DNA of 64,000 nt, taken from assembly GCA_027563935.2 (NCBI GenBank), contig JANVAS020000231.1:10000001-10064000 (forward strand). The letters run 5' to 3'. The notes beneath the pieces were generated by a model. The model made no database searches and was not told where the DNA came from. It was given only the letters and a program-made list of their open reading frames with translations. Positions 25,586-40,500 of the stretch are shown here, piece after piece. A program made the position numbers and the translations under genes. This DNA is from Costus lasius. Its lineage: Eukaryota; Streptophyta; Magnoliopsida; Zingiberales; Costaceae. Each line of letters starts with the position of its first letter. Within the stretch, counting starts at the first letter, position 1.

Positions 25586-26572
25586 TCAAATATGGATCAT
25601 AATCAAGATCATTATCCTCATCATTAAAAGATCAAGATAAAGATAAATATTAATATCAAGATTGAAAATCAATATTACCACAGAGATCAAAATCTAGTTT
25701 TAGAAGAATATTAGGAGTAAGATAAATATGAAGATTAGAAGATTAAATCCGAAATCTGAGATAAAAATGAAGATAAAGATAATTATCAAGAATAAGATCA
25801 ATGTTATAATTAAGAATGAGAATAAGATTAATAACAATTAAAGCTCATAATCGAGTTCAAAATTTTCATCATGATTAGATTAATATCAACATCAATAACA
25901 ATATTAAGATTGAAGACCAATATTACAAACAAGATCAAAATCGAGTTTAAGATTAAGATTAAAAAGAAGATAAAGATGAATATCATAAGAAGAAGTTTGA
26001 AAAAATGATTAAAATCATGATCAACATCATGATCATGGACAAAATCAATATTAAATTAATATTGCAAAATGATAAATGTCAAATATGGATAATAATCAAG
26101 ATCAATATCCTCATCATTAAAAGATCAAGATAAAGATAAATATTAATATCAAGATTGAAAATCAATATTACCACAGAGATCAAAATCGAGTTTAAGAAGA
26201 ATATTAGGAGTAAGATAAATATGAAGATTAGAAGATTAAATCCGAAATCTGAGATAAAAATGAAGATAAAGATAATTATCAAGAATAAGATCAATGTTAT
26301 AATTAAGAATGAGAATAAGATTAATAACAATTAAAGCTCATAATCGAGTTCAAAATTTTCATCATGATTAGATTAATATCAACATCAATAACAATATTAA
26401 GATTGAAGACCAATATTACAAACAAGATCAAAATCGAGTTTAAGATTAAGATTAAAAAGAAGATAAAGATGAATATCATAAGAAGAAGTTTGAAAAAATG
26501 ATTAAAATCATGATCAACATCATGATCATGGACAAAATCAATATTAAATTAATATTGCAAAAATGATAAATG
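25586..26572. repeat. Two B units continuing the truncated repeat
   Basis: The 25586 unit has ATCTAGTTTTAG in place of ATCGAGTTTAAG, together with CATTATCCTC. The 26079 unit is ordinary B with one private change (GGATAATAATC). The TCTAG mark ties 25586 to 28052, 29038 and 31504, the corresponding positions in the seven-unit repeat. Confidence 0.75.
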
Positions 26573-29500
26573 TCAAATATGGATCATAATCAAGATCAAT
26601 ATCCTCATCATTAAAAGATCAAGATAAAGATAAATATTAATATCAAGATTGAAAATCAATATTACCACAGAGATCAAAATCGAGTTTAAGAAGAATATTA
26701 GGGGTAAGATAAATTTGAAGATTAGAAGATTAAATCCGAAATCTGAGATAAAAATGAAGATAAAGATAATTATCAAGAATAAGATCAATGTTATAATTAA
26801 GAATGAGAATAAGATTAATAACAATTAAAGCTCATAATCGAGTTCAAAATTTTCATCATGATTAGATCAATATCAATATCAATAAAAATATTAAGATTAA
26901 AGACCAAGATTACAAACAAGATCAAAATCGAGTTTAAGATTAAGATTAAAAAGAAGATAAAGATGAATATCATAAGAAGAAGTTTGAAAAAATGATTAAA
27001 ATCATGATCAACATCATGACCATGGACAAAATCAATATTAAATTAATATTGCAAAATTATAAATATCAAATATGGATCATAATCAAGATCAATATCCTCA
27101 TCATTAAAAGATCAAGATAAAGATAAATATTAATATCAAGATTGAAAATCAATATTACCACAGAGATCAAAATCGAGTTTAAGAAGAATATTAGGAGTAA
27201 GATAAATATGAAGATTAGAAGATTAAATCCGAAATCTAAGATAAAAATGAAGATAAAGATAATTATCAAGAATAAGATCAATGTTATAATTAAGAATGAG
27301 AATAAGATTAATAACAATTAAAGCTCATAATCGAGTTCAAAATTTTCATCATGATTAGATTAATATGAATATCAATAACAATATTAAGATTGAAGACCAA
27401 TATTACAAACAAGATCAAAATCGAGTTTAAGATTAAGATTAAAAAGAAGATAAAGATGAATATCATAAGAAGAAGTTTGAAAAAATGATTAAAATCATGA
27501 TCAACAACATGATCATGGACAAAATCAATATTAAATTAATATTGCAAAATGATAAATATCAAATATGAATCATAATCAAGATCAATATCCTCATCATTAA
27601 AAGATCAAGATAAAGATAAATACTAATATCAAGATTGAAAATCAATATTACCACAGAGATCAAAATCGAGTTTAAGAAGAATATTAGGAGTAAGATAAAT
27701 ATGAAGATTAGAAGATTAAATCTGAAATCTGAGATAAAAATGAAGATAAAGATAATTATGAAGAATAAGATCAATGTTATAATTAAGAATGAGAATAAGA
27801 TTAATGACAATTAAAGCTCATAATCGGGTTCAAAATTTTCATCATGATTAGATCAATATCAATATCAATAAAAATATTAAGATTAAAGACCAAGATTACA
27901 AACAAGATCAAAATCGAGTTTAAGATTAAGATTAAAAAGAAGATAAAGATGAATATCATAAGAAGAAGTTTGAAAAAATGATTAAAATCATGATCAACAT
28001 CATGATCATGGACAAAATCAATATTAAATTAATATTGCAAAATGATAAATATCAAATATGGATCATAATCAAGATCATTATCCTCATCATTAAAAGATCA
28101 AGATAAAGATAAATATTAATATCAAGATTGAAAATCAATATTACCACAGAGATCAAAATCTAGTTTAAGAAGAATATTAGGAGTAAGATAAATATGAAGA
28201 TTAGAAGATTAAATCCGAAATCTGAGATAAAAATGAAGGTAAAGATAATTATCAAGAATAAGATCAATGTTATAATTAAGAATGAGAATAAGATTAATAA
28301 CAATTAAAGCTCATAATCGAGTTCAAAATTTTCATCATGATTAGATTAATATCAACATCAATAACAATATTAAGATTGAAGACCAATATTACAAACAAGA
28401 TCAAAATCGAGTTTAAGATTAAGATTAAAAAGAAGATAAAGATGAATATCATAAGAAGAAGTTTGAAAAAATGATTAAAATCATGATCAACATCATGATC
28501 ATGGACAAAATCAATATTAAATTAATATTGCAAAATGATAAATGTCAAATATGGATCATAATCAAGATCAATATCCTCATCATTAAAAGATCAAGATAAA
28601 GATAAATATTAATATCAAGATTGAAAATCAATATTACCACAGAGATCAAAATCGAGTTTAAGAAGAATATTAGGAGTAAGATAAATATGAAGATTAGAAG
28701 ATTAAATCCGAAATCTGAGATAAAAATGAAGATAAAGATAATTATCAAGAATAAGATCAATGTTATAATTAAGAATGAGAATAAGATTAATGACAATTAA
28801 AGCTCATAATCGGGTTCAAAATTTTCATCATGATTAGATCAATATCAATATCAATAAAAATATTAAGATTAAAGACCAAGATTACAAACAAGATCAAAAT
28901 CGAGTTTAAGATTAAGATTAAAAAAAAGATAAAGATGAATATCATAAGAAGAAGTTTGAAAAAATGATTAAAATCATGATCAACATCATGATCATGGACA
29001 AAATCAATATTAAATTAATATTGCAAAATGATAAATATCAAATATGGATCATAATCAAGATCATTATCCTCATCATTAAAAGATCAAGATAAAGATAAAT
29101 ATTAATATCAAGATTGAAAATCAATATTACCACATAGATCAAAATCTAGTTTAAGAAGAATATTAGGAGTAAGATAAATATGAAGATTAGAAGATTAAAT
29201 CCGAAATCTGAGATAAAAATGAAGGTAAAGATAATTATCAAGAATAAGATCAATGTTATAATTAAGAATGAGAATAAGATTAATAACAATTAAAGCTCAT
29301 AATCGAGTTCAAAATTTTCATCATGATTAGATTAATATCAACATCAATAACAATATTAAGATTGAAGACCAATATTACAAACAAGATCAAAATCGAGTTT
29401 AAGATTAAGATTAAAAAGAAGATAAAGATGAATATCATAAGAAGAAGTTTGAAAAAATGATTAAAATCATGATCAACATCATGATCATGGACAAAATCAA

Positions 29501-32500
29501 TATTAAATTAATATTGCAAAATGATAAATGTCAAATATGGATCATAATCAAGATCAATATCCTCATCATTAAAAGATCAAGATAAAGATAAATATTAATA
29601 TCAAGATTGAAAATCAATATTACCACAGAGATCAAAATCGAGTTTAAGAAGAATATTAGGAGTAAGATAAATATGAAGATTAGAAGATTAAATCCGAAAT
29701 CTGAGATAAAAATGAAGATAAAGATAATTATCAAGAATAAGATCAATGTTATAATTAAGAATGAGAATAAGATTAATAACAATTAAAGCTCATAATCGAG
29801 TTCAAAATTTTCATCATGATTAGATTAATATCAACATCAATAACAATATTAAGATTGAAGACCAATATTACAAACAAGATCAAAATCGAGTTTAAGATTA
29901 AGATTAAAAAGAAGATAAAGATGAATATCATAAGAAGAAGTTTGAAAAAATGATTAAAATCATGATCAACATCATGATCATGGACAAAATCAATATTAAA
30001 TTAATATTGCAAAAATGATAAATGTCAAATATGGATCATAATCAAGATCAATATCCTCATCATTAAAAGATCAAGATAAAGATAAATATTAATATCAAGA
30101 TTGAAAATCAATATTACCACAGAGATCAAAATCGAGTTTAAGAAGAATATTAGGGGTAAGATAAATATGAAGATTAGAAGATTAAATCCGAAATCTGAGA
30201 TAAAAATGAAGATAAAGATAATTATCAAGAATAAGATCAATGTTATAATTAAGAATGAGAATAAGATTAATAACAATTAAAGCTCATAATCGAGTTCAAA
30301 ATTTTCATCATGATTAGATCAATATCAATATCAATAAAAATATTAAGATTAAAGACCAAGATTACAAACAAGATCAAAATCGAGTTTAAGATTAAGATTA
30401 AAAAGAAGATAAAGATGAATATCATAAGAAGAAGTTTGAAAAAATGATTAAAATCATGATCAACATCATGACCATGGACAAAATCAATATTAAATTAATA
30501 TTGCAAAATGATAAATATCAAATATGGATCATAATCAAGATCAATATCCTCATCATTAAAAGATCAAGATAAAGATAAATATTAATATCAAGATTGAAAA
30601 TCAATATTACCACAGAGATCAAAATCGAGTTTAAGAAGAATATTAGGAGTAAGATAAATATGAAGATTAGAAGATTAAATCCGAAATCTAAGATAAAAAT
30701 GAAGATAAAGATAATTATCAAGAATAAGATCAATGTTATAATTAAGAATGAGAATAAGATTAATAACAATTAAAGCTCATAATCGAGTTCAAAATTTTCA
30801 TCATGATTAGATTAATATGAATATCAATAACAATATTAAGATTGAAGACCAATATTACAAACAAGATCAAAATCGAGTTTAAGATTAAGATTAAAAAGAA
30901 GATAAAGATGAATATCATAAGAAGAAGTTTGAAAAAATGATTAAAATCATGATCAACAACATGATCATGGACAAAATCAATATTAAATTAATATTGCAAA
31001 ATGATAAATATCAAATATGAATCATAATCAAGATCAATATCCTCATCATTAAAAGATCAAGATAAAGATAAATACTAATATCAAGATTGAAAATCAATAT
31101 TACCACAGAGATCAAAATCGAGTTTAAGAAGAATATTAGGAGTAAGATAAATATGAAGATTAGAAGATTAAATCTGAAATCTGAGATAAAAATGAATATA
31201 AAGATAATTATGAAGAATAAGATCAATGTTATAATTAAGAATGAGAATAAGATTAATAACAATTAAAGCTCATAATCGGCTTCAAAATTTTCATCATGAT
31301 TAGATCAATATCAATATCAATAAAAATATTAAGATTAAAGACCAAGATTACAAACAAGATCAAAATCGAGTTTAAGATTAAGATTAAAAAGAAGATAAAG
31401 ATGAATATCATAAGAAGAAGTTTGAAAAAATGATTAAAATCATGATCAACATCATGATCATGGACAAAATCAATATTAAATTAATATTGCAAAATGATAA
31501 ATATCAAATATGGATCATAATCAAGATCATTATCCTCATCATTAAAAGATCAAGATAAATATAAATATTAATATCAAGATTGAAAATCAATATTACCACA
31601 GAGATCAAAATCTAGTTTAAGAAGAATATTAGGAGTAAGATAAATATGAAGATTAGAAGATTAAATCCGAAATCTGAGATAAAAATGAAGGTAAAGATAA
31701 TTATCAAGAATAAGATCAATGTTATAATTAAGAATGAGAATAAGATTAATAACAATTAAAGCTCATAATCGAGTTCAAAATTTTCATCATGATTAGATTA
31801 ATATCAACATCAATAACAATATTAAGATTGAAGACCAATATTACAAACAAGATCAAAATCGAGTTTAAGATTAAGATTAAAAAGAAGATAAAGATGAATA
31901 TCATAAGAAGAAGTTTGAAAAAATGATTAAAATCATGATCAACATCATGATCATGGACAAAATCAATATTAAATTAATATTGCAAAATGATAAATGTCAA
32001 ATATGGATCATAATCAAGATCAATATCCTAATCATTAAAAGATCAAGATAAAGATAAATATTAATATCAAGATTGAAAATCAATATTACCACAGAGATCA
32101 AAATCGTGTTTAAGATGAATATTAGGAGTAAGATAAATATGAAGATTAGAAGATTAAAACCGAAATTGGAGATCAAAATGAAGATGAAGATAATTATCAA
32201 GAATAACATCAATGTTATAATTAAGAATGAGAATATGATTAATAACAATTAAGGCTCATAATCGAGTTCAAAATTTTCATCATGATTAGATCATTATCAA
32301 TATCAATAAAAATATTAAGATTAAAGACCAAGATTACAAACAAGATCAAAACAGAGTTTAAGATTAAGATTAAACAGAAGATAAAGATGAATATCATAAG
32401 AAGAAGTTTGAAAAAATGATTAAAATCATGATCAACATCATGATCATGGACAAAATCAATATTAAATTAATATTGTAAAATGATAAATGTCAAATATGGA

Positions 32501-33475
32501 TCATAATCAAGATCAATATCCTCATCATTAAAAGATCAAGATAAAGATAAATATTAATATCAAGATTGAAAATCAATATTACCACAGAGATCAAAATCGA
32601 GTTTAAGAAGAATATTAGGAGTAAGATAAATATGAAGATTAGAAGATTAAATCCGAAATCTGAGATAAAAATGAAGATAAAGATAATTATCAAGAATAAG
32701 ATCAATGTCATAATTAAGAATGAGAATAAGATTAATAACAATTAAAGCTCATAATCTAGTTCAAAATTTTCATCATGATTAGATCAATATCAATATCAAT
32801 AAAAATATTAAGATTGAAGACCAATATTACAAACAAGATCAAAATCGAGTTTAAGATTAAGATTAAAAAGAAGATAAAGATGAATATCATAAGAAGAAGT
32901 TTGAAAAAATGATTAAAATCATGATCAACATCATGATCATGGACAAAATCAATATTAAATTAATATTGCAAAATGATAAATGTCAAATATGGATCATAAT
33001 CAAGATCAATATCCTCATCATTAAAAGATCAAGATAAATATAAATATTAATATCAAGATTGAAAATCAATATTACCACAGAGATCAAAATCGTGTTTAAG
33101 ATGAATATTAGGAGTAAGATAAATATGAAGATTAGAAGATTAAAACCGAAATCGGAGATCAAAATGAAGATGAAGATAATTATCAAGAATAACATCAATG
33201 TTATAATTAAGAATGAGAATATGATTAATAACAATTAAGGCTCATAATTGAGTTCAAAATTTTCATCATGATTAGATCATTATCAATATCAATAAAAATA
33301 TTAAGATTAAAGACCAAGATTACAAACAAGATCAAAACAGAGTTTAAGATTAAGATTAAACAGAAGATAAAGATGAATATCATAAGAAGAAGTTTGAAAA
33401 AATGATTAAAATCAAGATCAACATCATGATCATGGACAAAATTAATATTAAATTAATATTGTAAAATGATAAATG
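26573..33475. repeat. Seven-unit higher-order repeat, two tandem copies (~3,451 bp each)
   Basis: Copy 1 units: 26573, 27066, 27559, 28052, 28545, 29038, 29531. Copy 2: 30025, 30518, 31011, 31504, 31997, 32490, 32983. Positions 1 to 4 match by rare marks: ATTAGGGGTAAG; AAATCTAAGAT; AAATCTGAAATC with TACTAATATC and ATATGAATC; TCTAGTTTAAG with GAAGGTAAAG. Positions 5 to 7 differ: copy 1 has a duplicated pair, whereas copy 2 has A, B, A. The first three positions return a third time at 33476, 33969 and 34462. Confidence 0.82.
27559..29530. repeat. Tandem duplication of a two-unit block (986 bp)
   Basis: The run AATGACAATTAAAGC, CGGGTTC, then a TCTAG unit with GAAGGTAAAG occurs twice in succession, about 986 bp apart (27803 and 28789; 28160 and 29146). 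The 28545 unit is ordinary B on its left but matches 27559 on its right end, as expected for the fusion point of an unequal exchange. The later equivalent at 31011/31504 has only one copy of the pair. Confidence 0.78.
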
Positions 33476-35581
33476 TCAAATATGGATCATAATCAAGATC
33501 AATATCCTCATCATTAAAAGATCAAGATAAAGATAAATATTAATATCAAGATTGAAAATCAATATTACCACAGAGATCAAAATCGAGTTTAAGAAGAATA
33601 TTAGGGGTAAGATAAATATGAAGATTAGAAGATTAAATCCGAAATCTGAGATCAAAATGAAGATAAAGATAATTATCAAGAATAAGATCAATGTTATAAT
33701 TAAGAATGAGAATAAGATTAATAACAATTAAAGCTCATAATCGAGTTCAAAATTTTCATCATGATTAGATCAATATCAATATCAATAAAAATATTAAGAT
33801 TAAAGACCAAGATTACAAACAAGATCAAAATCGAGTTTAAGATTAAGATTAAAAAGAAGATAAAGATGAATATCATAAGAAGAAGTTTGAAAAAATGATT
33901 AAAATCATGATCAACATCATGACCATGGACAAAATCAATATTAAATTAATATTGCAAAATGATAAATATCAAATATGGATCATAATCAAGATCAATATCC
34001 TCATCATTAAAAGATCAAGATAAAGATAAATATTAATATCAAGATTGAAAATCAATATTACCACAGAGATCAAAATCGAGTTTAAGACGAATATTAGGAG
34101 TAAGATAAATATGAAGATTAGAAGATTAAATCCGAAATCTGAGATAAAAATGAAGATAAAGATAATTATCAAGAATAAGATCAATGTTATAATTAAGAAT
34201 GAGAATAAGATTAATAACAATTAAAGCTCATAATCGAGTTCAAAATTTTCATCATGATTAGATTAATATGAATATCAATAACAATATTAAGATTGAAGAC
34301 CAATATTACAAACAAGATCAAAATCGAGTTTAAGATTAAGATTAAAAAGAAGATAAAGATGAATATCATAAGAAGAAGTTTGAAAAAATGATTAAAATCA
34401 TGATCAACAACATGATCATGGACAAAATCAATATTAAATTAATATTGCAAAATGATAAATATCAAATATGGATCATAATCAAGATCAATATCCTCATCAT
34501 TAAAAGATCAAGATAAAGATAAATACTAATATCAAGATTGAAAATCAATATTACCACAGAGATCAAAATCGAGTTTAAGAAGAATATTAGGAGTAAGATA
34601 AATATGAAGATTAGAAGATTAAATATGAAATCTGAGATAAAAATGAAGATAAAGATAATTATGAAGAATAAGATCAATGTTATAATTAAGAATGAGAATA
34701 AGATTAATAACAATTAAAGCTCATAATCGGGTTCAAAATTTTCATCATGATTAGATCAATATCAATATATAAAAATGAAGATAAAGATAATTATGAAGAA
34801 TAAGATCAATGTTATAATTAAGAATGAGAATAAGATTAATAACAATTAAAGCTCATAATCGGGTTCAAAATTTTCATCATGATTAGATCAATATCAATAT
34901 CAATAAAAATATTAAGATTAAAGACCAAGATTACAAACAAGATCAAAATCGAGTTTAAGATTAAGATTAAAAAGAAGATAAAGATGAATATCATAAGAAG
35001 AAGTTTGAAAAAAATGATTAAAATCATGATCAACATCATGATCATGGACAAAATCAATATTAAATTAATATTGCAAAATGATAAATATCAAATATGGATC
35101 ATAATCAAGATCAATATCCTCATCATTAAAAGATCAAGATAAAGATAAATATTAATATGAAGATTAAAAATCAATATTAGCACAGAGATCAAAATCGAGT
35201 TTAAGAAGAATATTAGGAGTAAGATAAATATGAAGATTAGAAGATTAAATCCGAAATCTGAGATAAAAATGAAGATAAAGATAATTATCAAGAATAAGAT
35301 CAATGTTATAATTAAGAATGAGAATAAGATTAATAACAATTAAAGCTCATAATCGAGTTCAAAATTTTCATCATGATTAGATCAATATCAATATCAATAA
35401 AAATATTAAGATTAAAGACCAAGATTACAAACAAGATCAAAATCGAGTTTAAGATTAAGATTAAAAAGAAGATAAAGATGAATATCATAAGAAGAAGTTT
35501 GAAAAAAATGATTAAAATCATGATCAACATCATGATCATGGACAAAATCAATATTAAATTAATATTGCAAAATGATAAATA
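33476..35581. repeat. Third, partial copy of the seven-unit repeat plus one unit
   Basis: Units 33476 (ATTAGGGGTAAG), 33969 and 34462 (TACTAATATC, ATTATGAAG, CGGGTTC) correspond to the first three positions of the seven-unit repeat. After a 132-bp internal duplication the array goes on with a unit landmarked at 35088, which has private changes (TAATATGAAGATTAAAAATC and TATTAGCACAG near 35155-35180). The expected TCTAG unit does not follow, so the order is broken here. Confidence 0.75.
34637..34900. repeat. 132-bp tandem duplication inside one unit
   Basis: Copy 1 is 34637-34768 and copy 2 is 34769-34900. Both run from ATAAAAATGAAG through ATTATGAAG, CGGGTTC and AATTTTCATCATG to GATCAATATCAATAT. 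The join reads ATCAATATATAAAAATG, where ATA is shared microhomology. This and a 1-base longer A run near 35009 explain the 626-bp landmark spacing from 34462 to 35088. It is the only large partial-unit duplication I see in the window. Confidence 0.88.
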
Positions 35582-37553
35582 TCAAATATGGATCATAATC
35601 AAGATCAATATCCTCATCATTAAAAGATCAAGATAAAGATAAATATTAATATCAAGATTGAAAATCAATATTACCACAGAGATCAAAATCGAGTTTAAGA
35701 AGAATATTAGGAGTAAGATAAATATGAAGATTAGAAGATTAAATCCGAAATCTAAGATAAAAATGAAGATAAAGATAATTATCAAGAATAAGATCAATGT
35801 TATAATTAAGAATGAGAATAAGATTAATAACAATTAAAGCTCATAATCGAGTTCAAAATTTTCATCATGATTAGATTAATATGAATATCAATAACAATAT
35901 TAAGATTGAAGACCAATATTACAAACAAGATCAAAACCGAGTTTAAGATTAAGATTAAAAAGAAGATAAAGATGAATATCATAAGAAGAAGTTTGAAAAA
36001 ATGATTAAAATCATGATCAACAACGTGATCATGGACAAAATCAATATTAAATTAATATTGTAAAATGATAAATGTCAAATATGGATCATAATCAAGATCA
36101 ATATCCTCATCATTAAAAGATCAAGATAAAGATAAATATTAATAACAAGATTGAAAATCAATATTACCACAGAGATCAAAATCGAGTTTAAGAAGAATAT
36201 TAGGAGTAAGATAAATATGAAGATTAGAAGATTAAATCCGAAATCTGAGATAAAAATGAAGATAAAGATAATTATCAAGAATAAGACCAATGTTATAATT
36301 AAGAATGAGAATAAGATTAATAACAATTAAAGCTCATAATCTAGTTCAAAATTTTCATCATGATTAGATCAATATCAATATCAATAAAAATATTAAGATT
36401 AAAGACCAAGATTACAAACAAGATCAAAATCGAGTTTAAGATTAAGATTAAAAAGAAGATAAAGATGAATACCATAAGAAGAAGTTTGAAAAAATGATTA
36501 AAATCATGATCAACATCATGACCATGGACAAAATCAATATTAAATTAATATTGCAAAATGATAAATATCAAATATGGATCATAATCAAGATCAATATCCT
36601 CATCATTAAAAGATCAAGATAAAGATAAATATTAATATCAAGATTGAAAATCAATATTACCACAGAGATCAAAATCGAGTTTAAGAAGAATATTAGGAGT
36701 AAGATAAATATGAAGATTAGAAGATTAAATCCGAAATCTGAGATCAAAATGAAGATAAAGATAATTATCAAGAATAAGATCAATGTTATAATTAAGAATG
36801 AGAATAAGATTAATAACAATTAAAGCTCATAATCGAGTTCAAAATTTTCATCATGATTAGATCAATATCAATATCAATAAAAATATTAAGATTAAAGACC
36901 AAGATTACAAACAAGATCAAAATCGAGTTTAAGATTAAGATTAAAAAGAAGATAAAGATGAATATCATAAGAAGAAGTTTGAAAAAATGATTAAAATCAT
37001 GATCAACATCATGACCATGGACAAAATCAATATTAAATTAATATTGCAAAAGGATAAATATCAAATATGGATCATAATCAAGATCAATATCCTCATCATT
37101 AAAAGATCAAGATAAAGATAAATATTAATATCAAGATTGAAAATCAATATTACCACAGAGATCAAAATCGAGTTTAAGAAGAATATTAGGAGTAAGATAA
37201 ATATGAACATGAGAAGATTAAATCCGAAATCTGAGATAAAATTGAAGATAAAGATAATTATCAAGAATAAGATCAATGTTATAATTAAGAATGAGAATAA
37301 GATTAATAACAATTAAAGCTCATAATCGAGTTCAAAATTTTCATCATGATTAGATTAATATGAATATCAATAACAATATTAAGATTGAAGACCAATATTA
37401 CAAACAAGATCAAAATCGAGTTTAAGATTAAGATTAAAAAGAAGATAAAGATGAATATCATAAGAAGAAGTTTGAAAAAATGATTAAAATCATGATCAAC
37501 AACATGATCATGGACAAAATCAATATTAAATTAATATTGCAAAATGATAAATA
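35582..37553. repeat. 14-unit-spaced duplication, copy 1 (four units)
   Basis: Units at 35582, 36075, 36568 and 37061 match 42484, 42977, 43470 and 43963 at an offset of exactly 6,902 bp (14 x 493). Shared rare marks: AAAACCGAG (35934/42836), CAACAACGTG, TAATAACAAG, AAGACCAATG, AATCTAGTTC, AATACCATAAG, and GAACATGAGAAG with AAATTGAAG (near 37205/44107). Confidence 0.87.
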
Positions 37554-40500
37554 TCAAATATGGATCATAATCAAGATCAATATCCTCATCATTAAAAGAT
37601 CAAGATAAAGATAAATACTAATATCAAGATTGAAAATCAATATTACCACAGAGATCAAAATCGAGTTTAAGAAGAAGATTAGGAGTAAGATAAATATGAA
37701 GATTAGAAGATTAAATCTGAAATCTGAGATAAAAATGAAGATAAAGATAATTATCAAGAATAAGATCAATGTTATAATTAAGAATGAGAATAAGATTAAT
37801 AACAATTAAAGCTCATAATCGAGTTCAAAATTTTCATCATGATTAGATCAATATCAATATGAATAAAAATATTAAGATTAAAGACCAAGATTACAAACAA
37901 GATCAAAATCGAGTTTAAGATTAAGATTAAAAAGAAGATAAAGATGAATATCATAAGAAGAAGTTTGAAAAAATGATTAAAATCATGATCAACATCATGA
38001 TCATGGACAAAATCAATATTAAATTAATATTGTAAAATGATAAATGTCAAATATGGATCATAATCAAGATCAATATCCTCATCATTAAAAGATCAAGATA
38101 AAGATAAATATTAATATCAAGATTGAAAATCAATATTACCACAGAGATCAAAATCGTGTTTAAGATGAATATTAGGAGTAAGATAAATATGAAGATTAGA
38201 AGATTAAAACCGAAATCGGAGATCAAAATGAAGATAAAGATAATTATCAAGAATAACATCAATGTTATAATTAAGAATGAGAATATGATTAATAACAATT
38301 AAGGCTCATAATCGAGTTCAAAATTTTCATCATGATTAGATCATTATCAATATCAATAAAAATATTAAGATTAAAGACCAAGATTACAAACAAGATCAAA
38401 ACAGAGTTTAAGATTAAGATTAAACAGAAGATAAAGACGAATATCATAAGAAGAAGTTTGAAAAAATGATTAAAATCATGATCAACATCATGATCATGGA
38501 CAAAATCAATATTAAATTAATATTGTAAAATGATAAATGTCAAATATGGATCATAATCAAGATCAATATCCTCATCATTAAAAGATCAAGATAATGATAA
38601 ATATTAATATCAAGATTGAAAATCAATATTACCACAGAGATCAAAATCGAGTTTAAGAAGAATATTAGGAGTAAGATAAATATGAAGATTAGAAGATTAA
38701 ATCCGAAATCTAAGATAAAAATGAAGATAAAGATAATTATCAAGAATAAGATCAATGTTATAATTAAGAATGAGAATAAGATTAATAACAATTAAAGCTC
38801 ATAATCGAGTTCAAAATTTTCATCATGATTAGATCAATATCAATATCAATAAAAATATTAAGATTAAAGACCAAGATTACAAACAAGATCAAAATCGAGT
38901 TTAAGATTAAGATTAAAAAGAAGATAAAGATGAATATCATAAGAAGAAGTTTGAAAAAATGATTAAAATCATGATCAACATCATGACCATGGACAAAATC
39001 AATATTAAATTAATATTGCAAAATGATAAATATCAAATATGGATCATAATCAAGATCAATATCCTCATCATTAAAAGATCAAGATAAAGATAAATATTAA
39101 TATCAAGATTGAAAATCAATATTACCACAGAGATCAAAATCGAGTTTAAGAAGAATATTAGGAGTAAGATAAATATGAAGATTAGAAGATTAAATCCGAA
39201 ATCTAAGATAAAAATGAAGATAAAGATAATTATCAAGAATAAGATCAATGTTATAATTAAGAATGAGAATAAGATTAATAACAATTAAAGCTCATAATCG
39301 AGTTCAAAATTTTCATCATGATTAGATTAATATGAATATCAATAACAATATTAAGATTGAAGACCAATATTACAAACAAGATCAAAATCGAGTTTAAGAT
39401 TAAGATTAAAAAGAAGATAAAGATGAATATCATAAGAAGAAGTTTGAAAAAATGATTAAAATCATGATCAACAACATGATCATGGACAAAATCAATATTA
39501 AATTAATATTGCAAAATGATAAATATCAAATATGGATCATAATCAAGATCAATATCCTCATCATTAAAAGATCAAGATAAAGATAAATACTAATATCAAG
39601 ATTGAAAATCAATATTACCACAGAGATCAAAATCGAGTTTAAGAAGAAGATTAGGAGTAAGATAAATATGAAGATTAGAAGATTAAATCTGAAATCTGAG
39701 ATAAAAATGAAGATAAAGATAATTATCAAGAATAAGATCAATGTTATAATTAAGAATGAGAATAAGATTAATAACAATTAAAGCTCATAATCGAGTTCAA
39801 AATTTTCATCATGATTAGATCAATATCAATATCAATAAAAATATTAAGATTAAAGACCAAGATTACAAACAAGATCAAAATCGAGTTTAAGATTAAGATT
39901 AAAAAGAAGATAAAGATGAATATCATAAGAAGAAGTTTGAAAAAATGATTAAAATCATGATCAACATCATGATCATGGACAAAATCAATATTAAATTAAT
40001 ATTGCAAAATGATAAATATCAAATATGGATCATAATCAAGATCATTATCCTCATCATTAAAAGATCAAGATAAAGATAAATATTAATATCAAGATTGAAA
40101 ATCAATATTACCACAGAGATCAAAATCGAGTTTAAGAAGAATATTAGGAGTAAGATAAATATGAAGATTAGAAGATTAAATCCGAAATCTGAGATAAAAA
40201 TGAAGATAAAGATAAATATCAAGAATAAGATCAATGTTATAATTAAGAATAAGAATAAGATTAATAACAATTAAAGCTCATAATCGAGTTCAAAATTTTC
40301 ATCATGATTAGATTAATATCAACATCAATAACAATATTAAGATTGAAGACCAATATTACAAACAAGATCAAAATCGAGTTTAAGATTAAGATTAAAAAGA
40401 AGATAAAGATGAATATCATAAGAAGAAGTTTGAAAAAATGATTAAAATCATGATCAACATCATGATCATGGACAAAATCAATATTAAATTAATATTGCAA

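Larger units (their letters stand above)
25586..31755. repeat. Four units sharing ATCTAGTTT
   Basis: Units at 25586, 28052, 29038 and 31504 change ATCGAGTTT to ATCTAGTTT (near 25693, 28159, 29145 and 31611). All four also carry CATTATCCTC. The change places a stop in the otherwise open minus-strand frame of the F half and removes a CpG. Its spread through four related units shows that copies with a broken frame are amplified as freely as the others. Confidence 0.8.

Noticed and set aside
31555..31567. Yeast-type replication origin consensus (TAAATATAAAT) in the 31504 unit, also near 33036
   Set aside because: It arises from one substitution in two units. Such short A+T words are expected by chance here, and the host is unknown.
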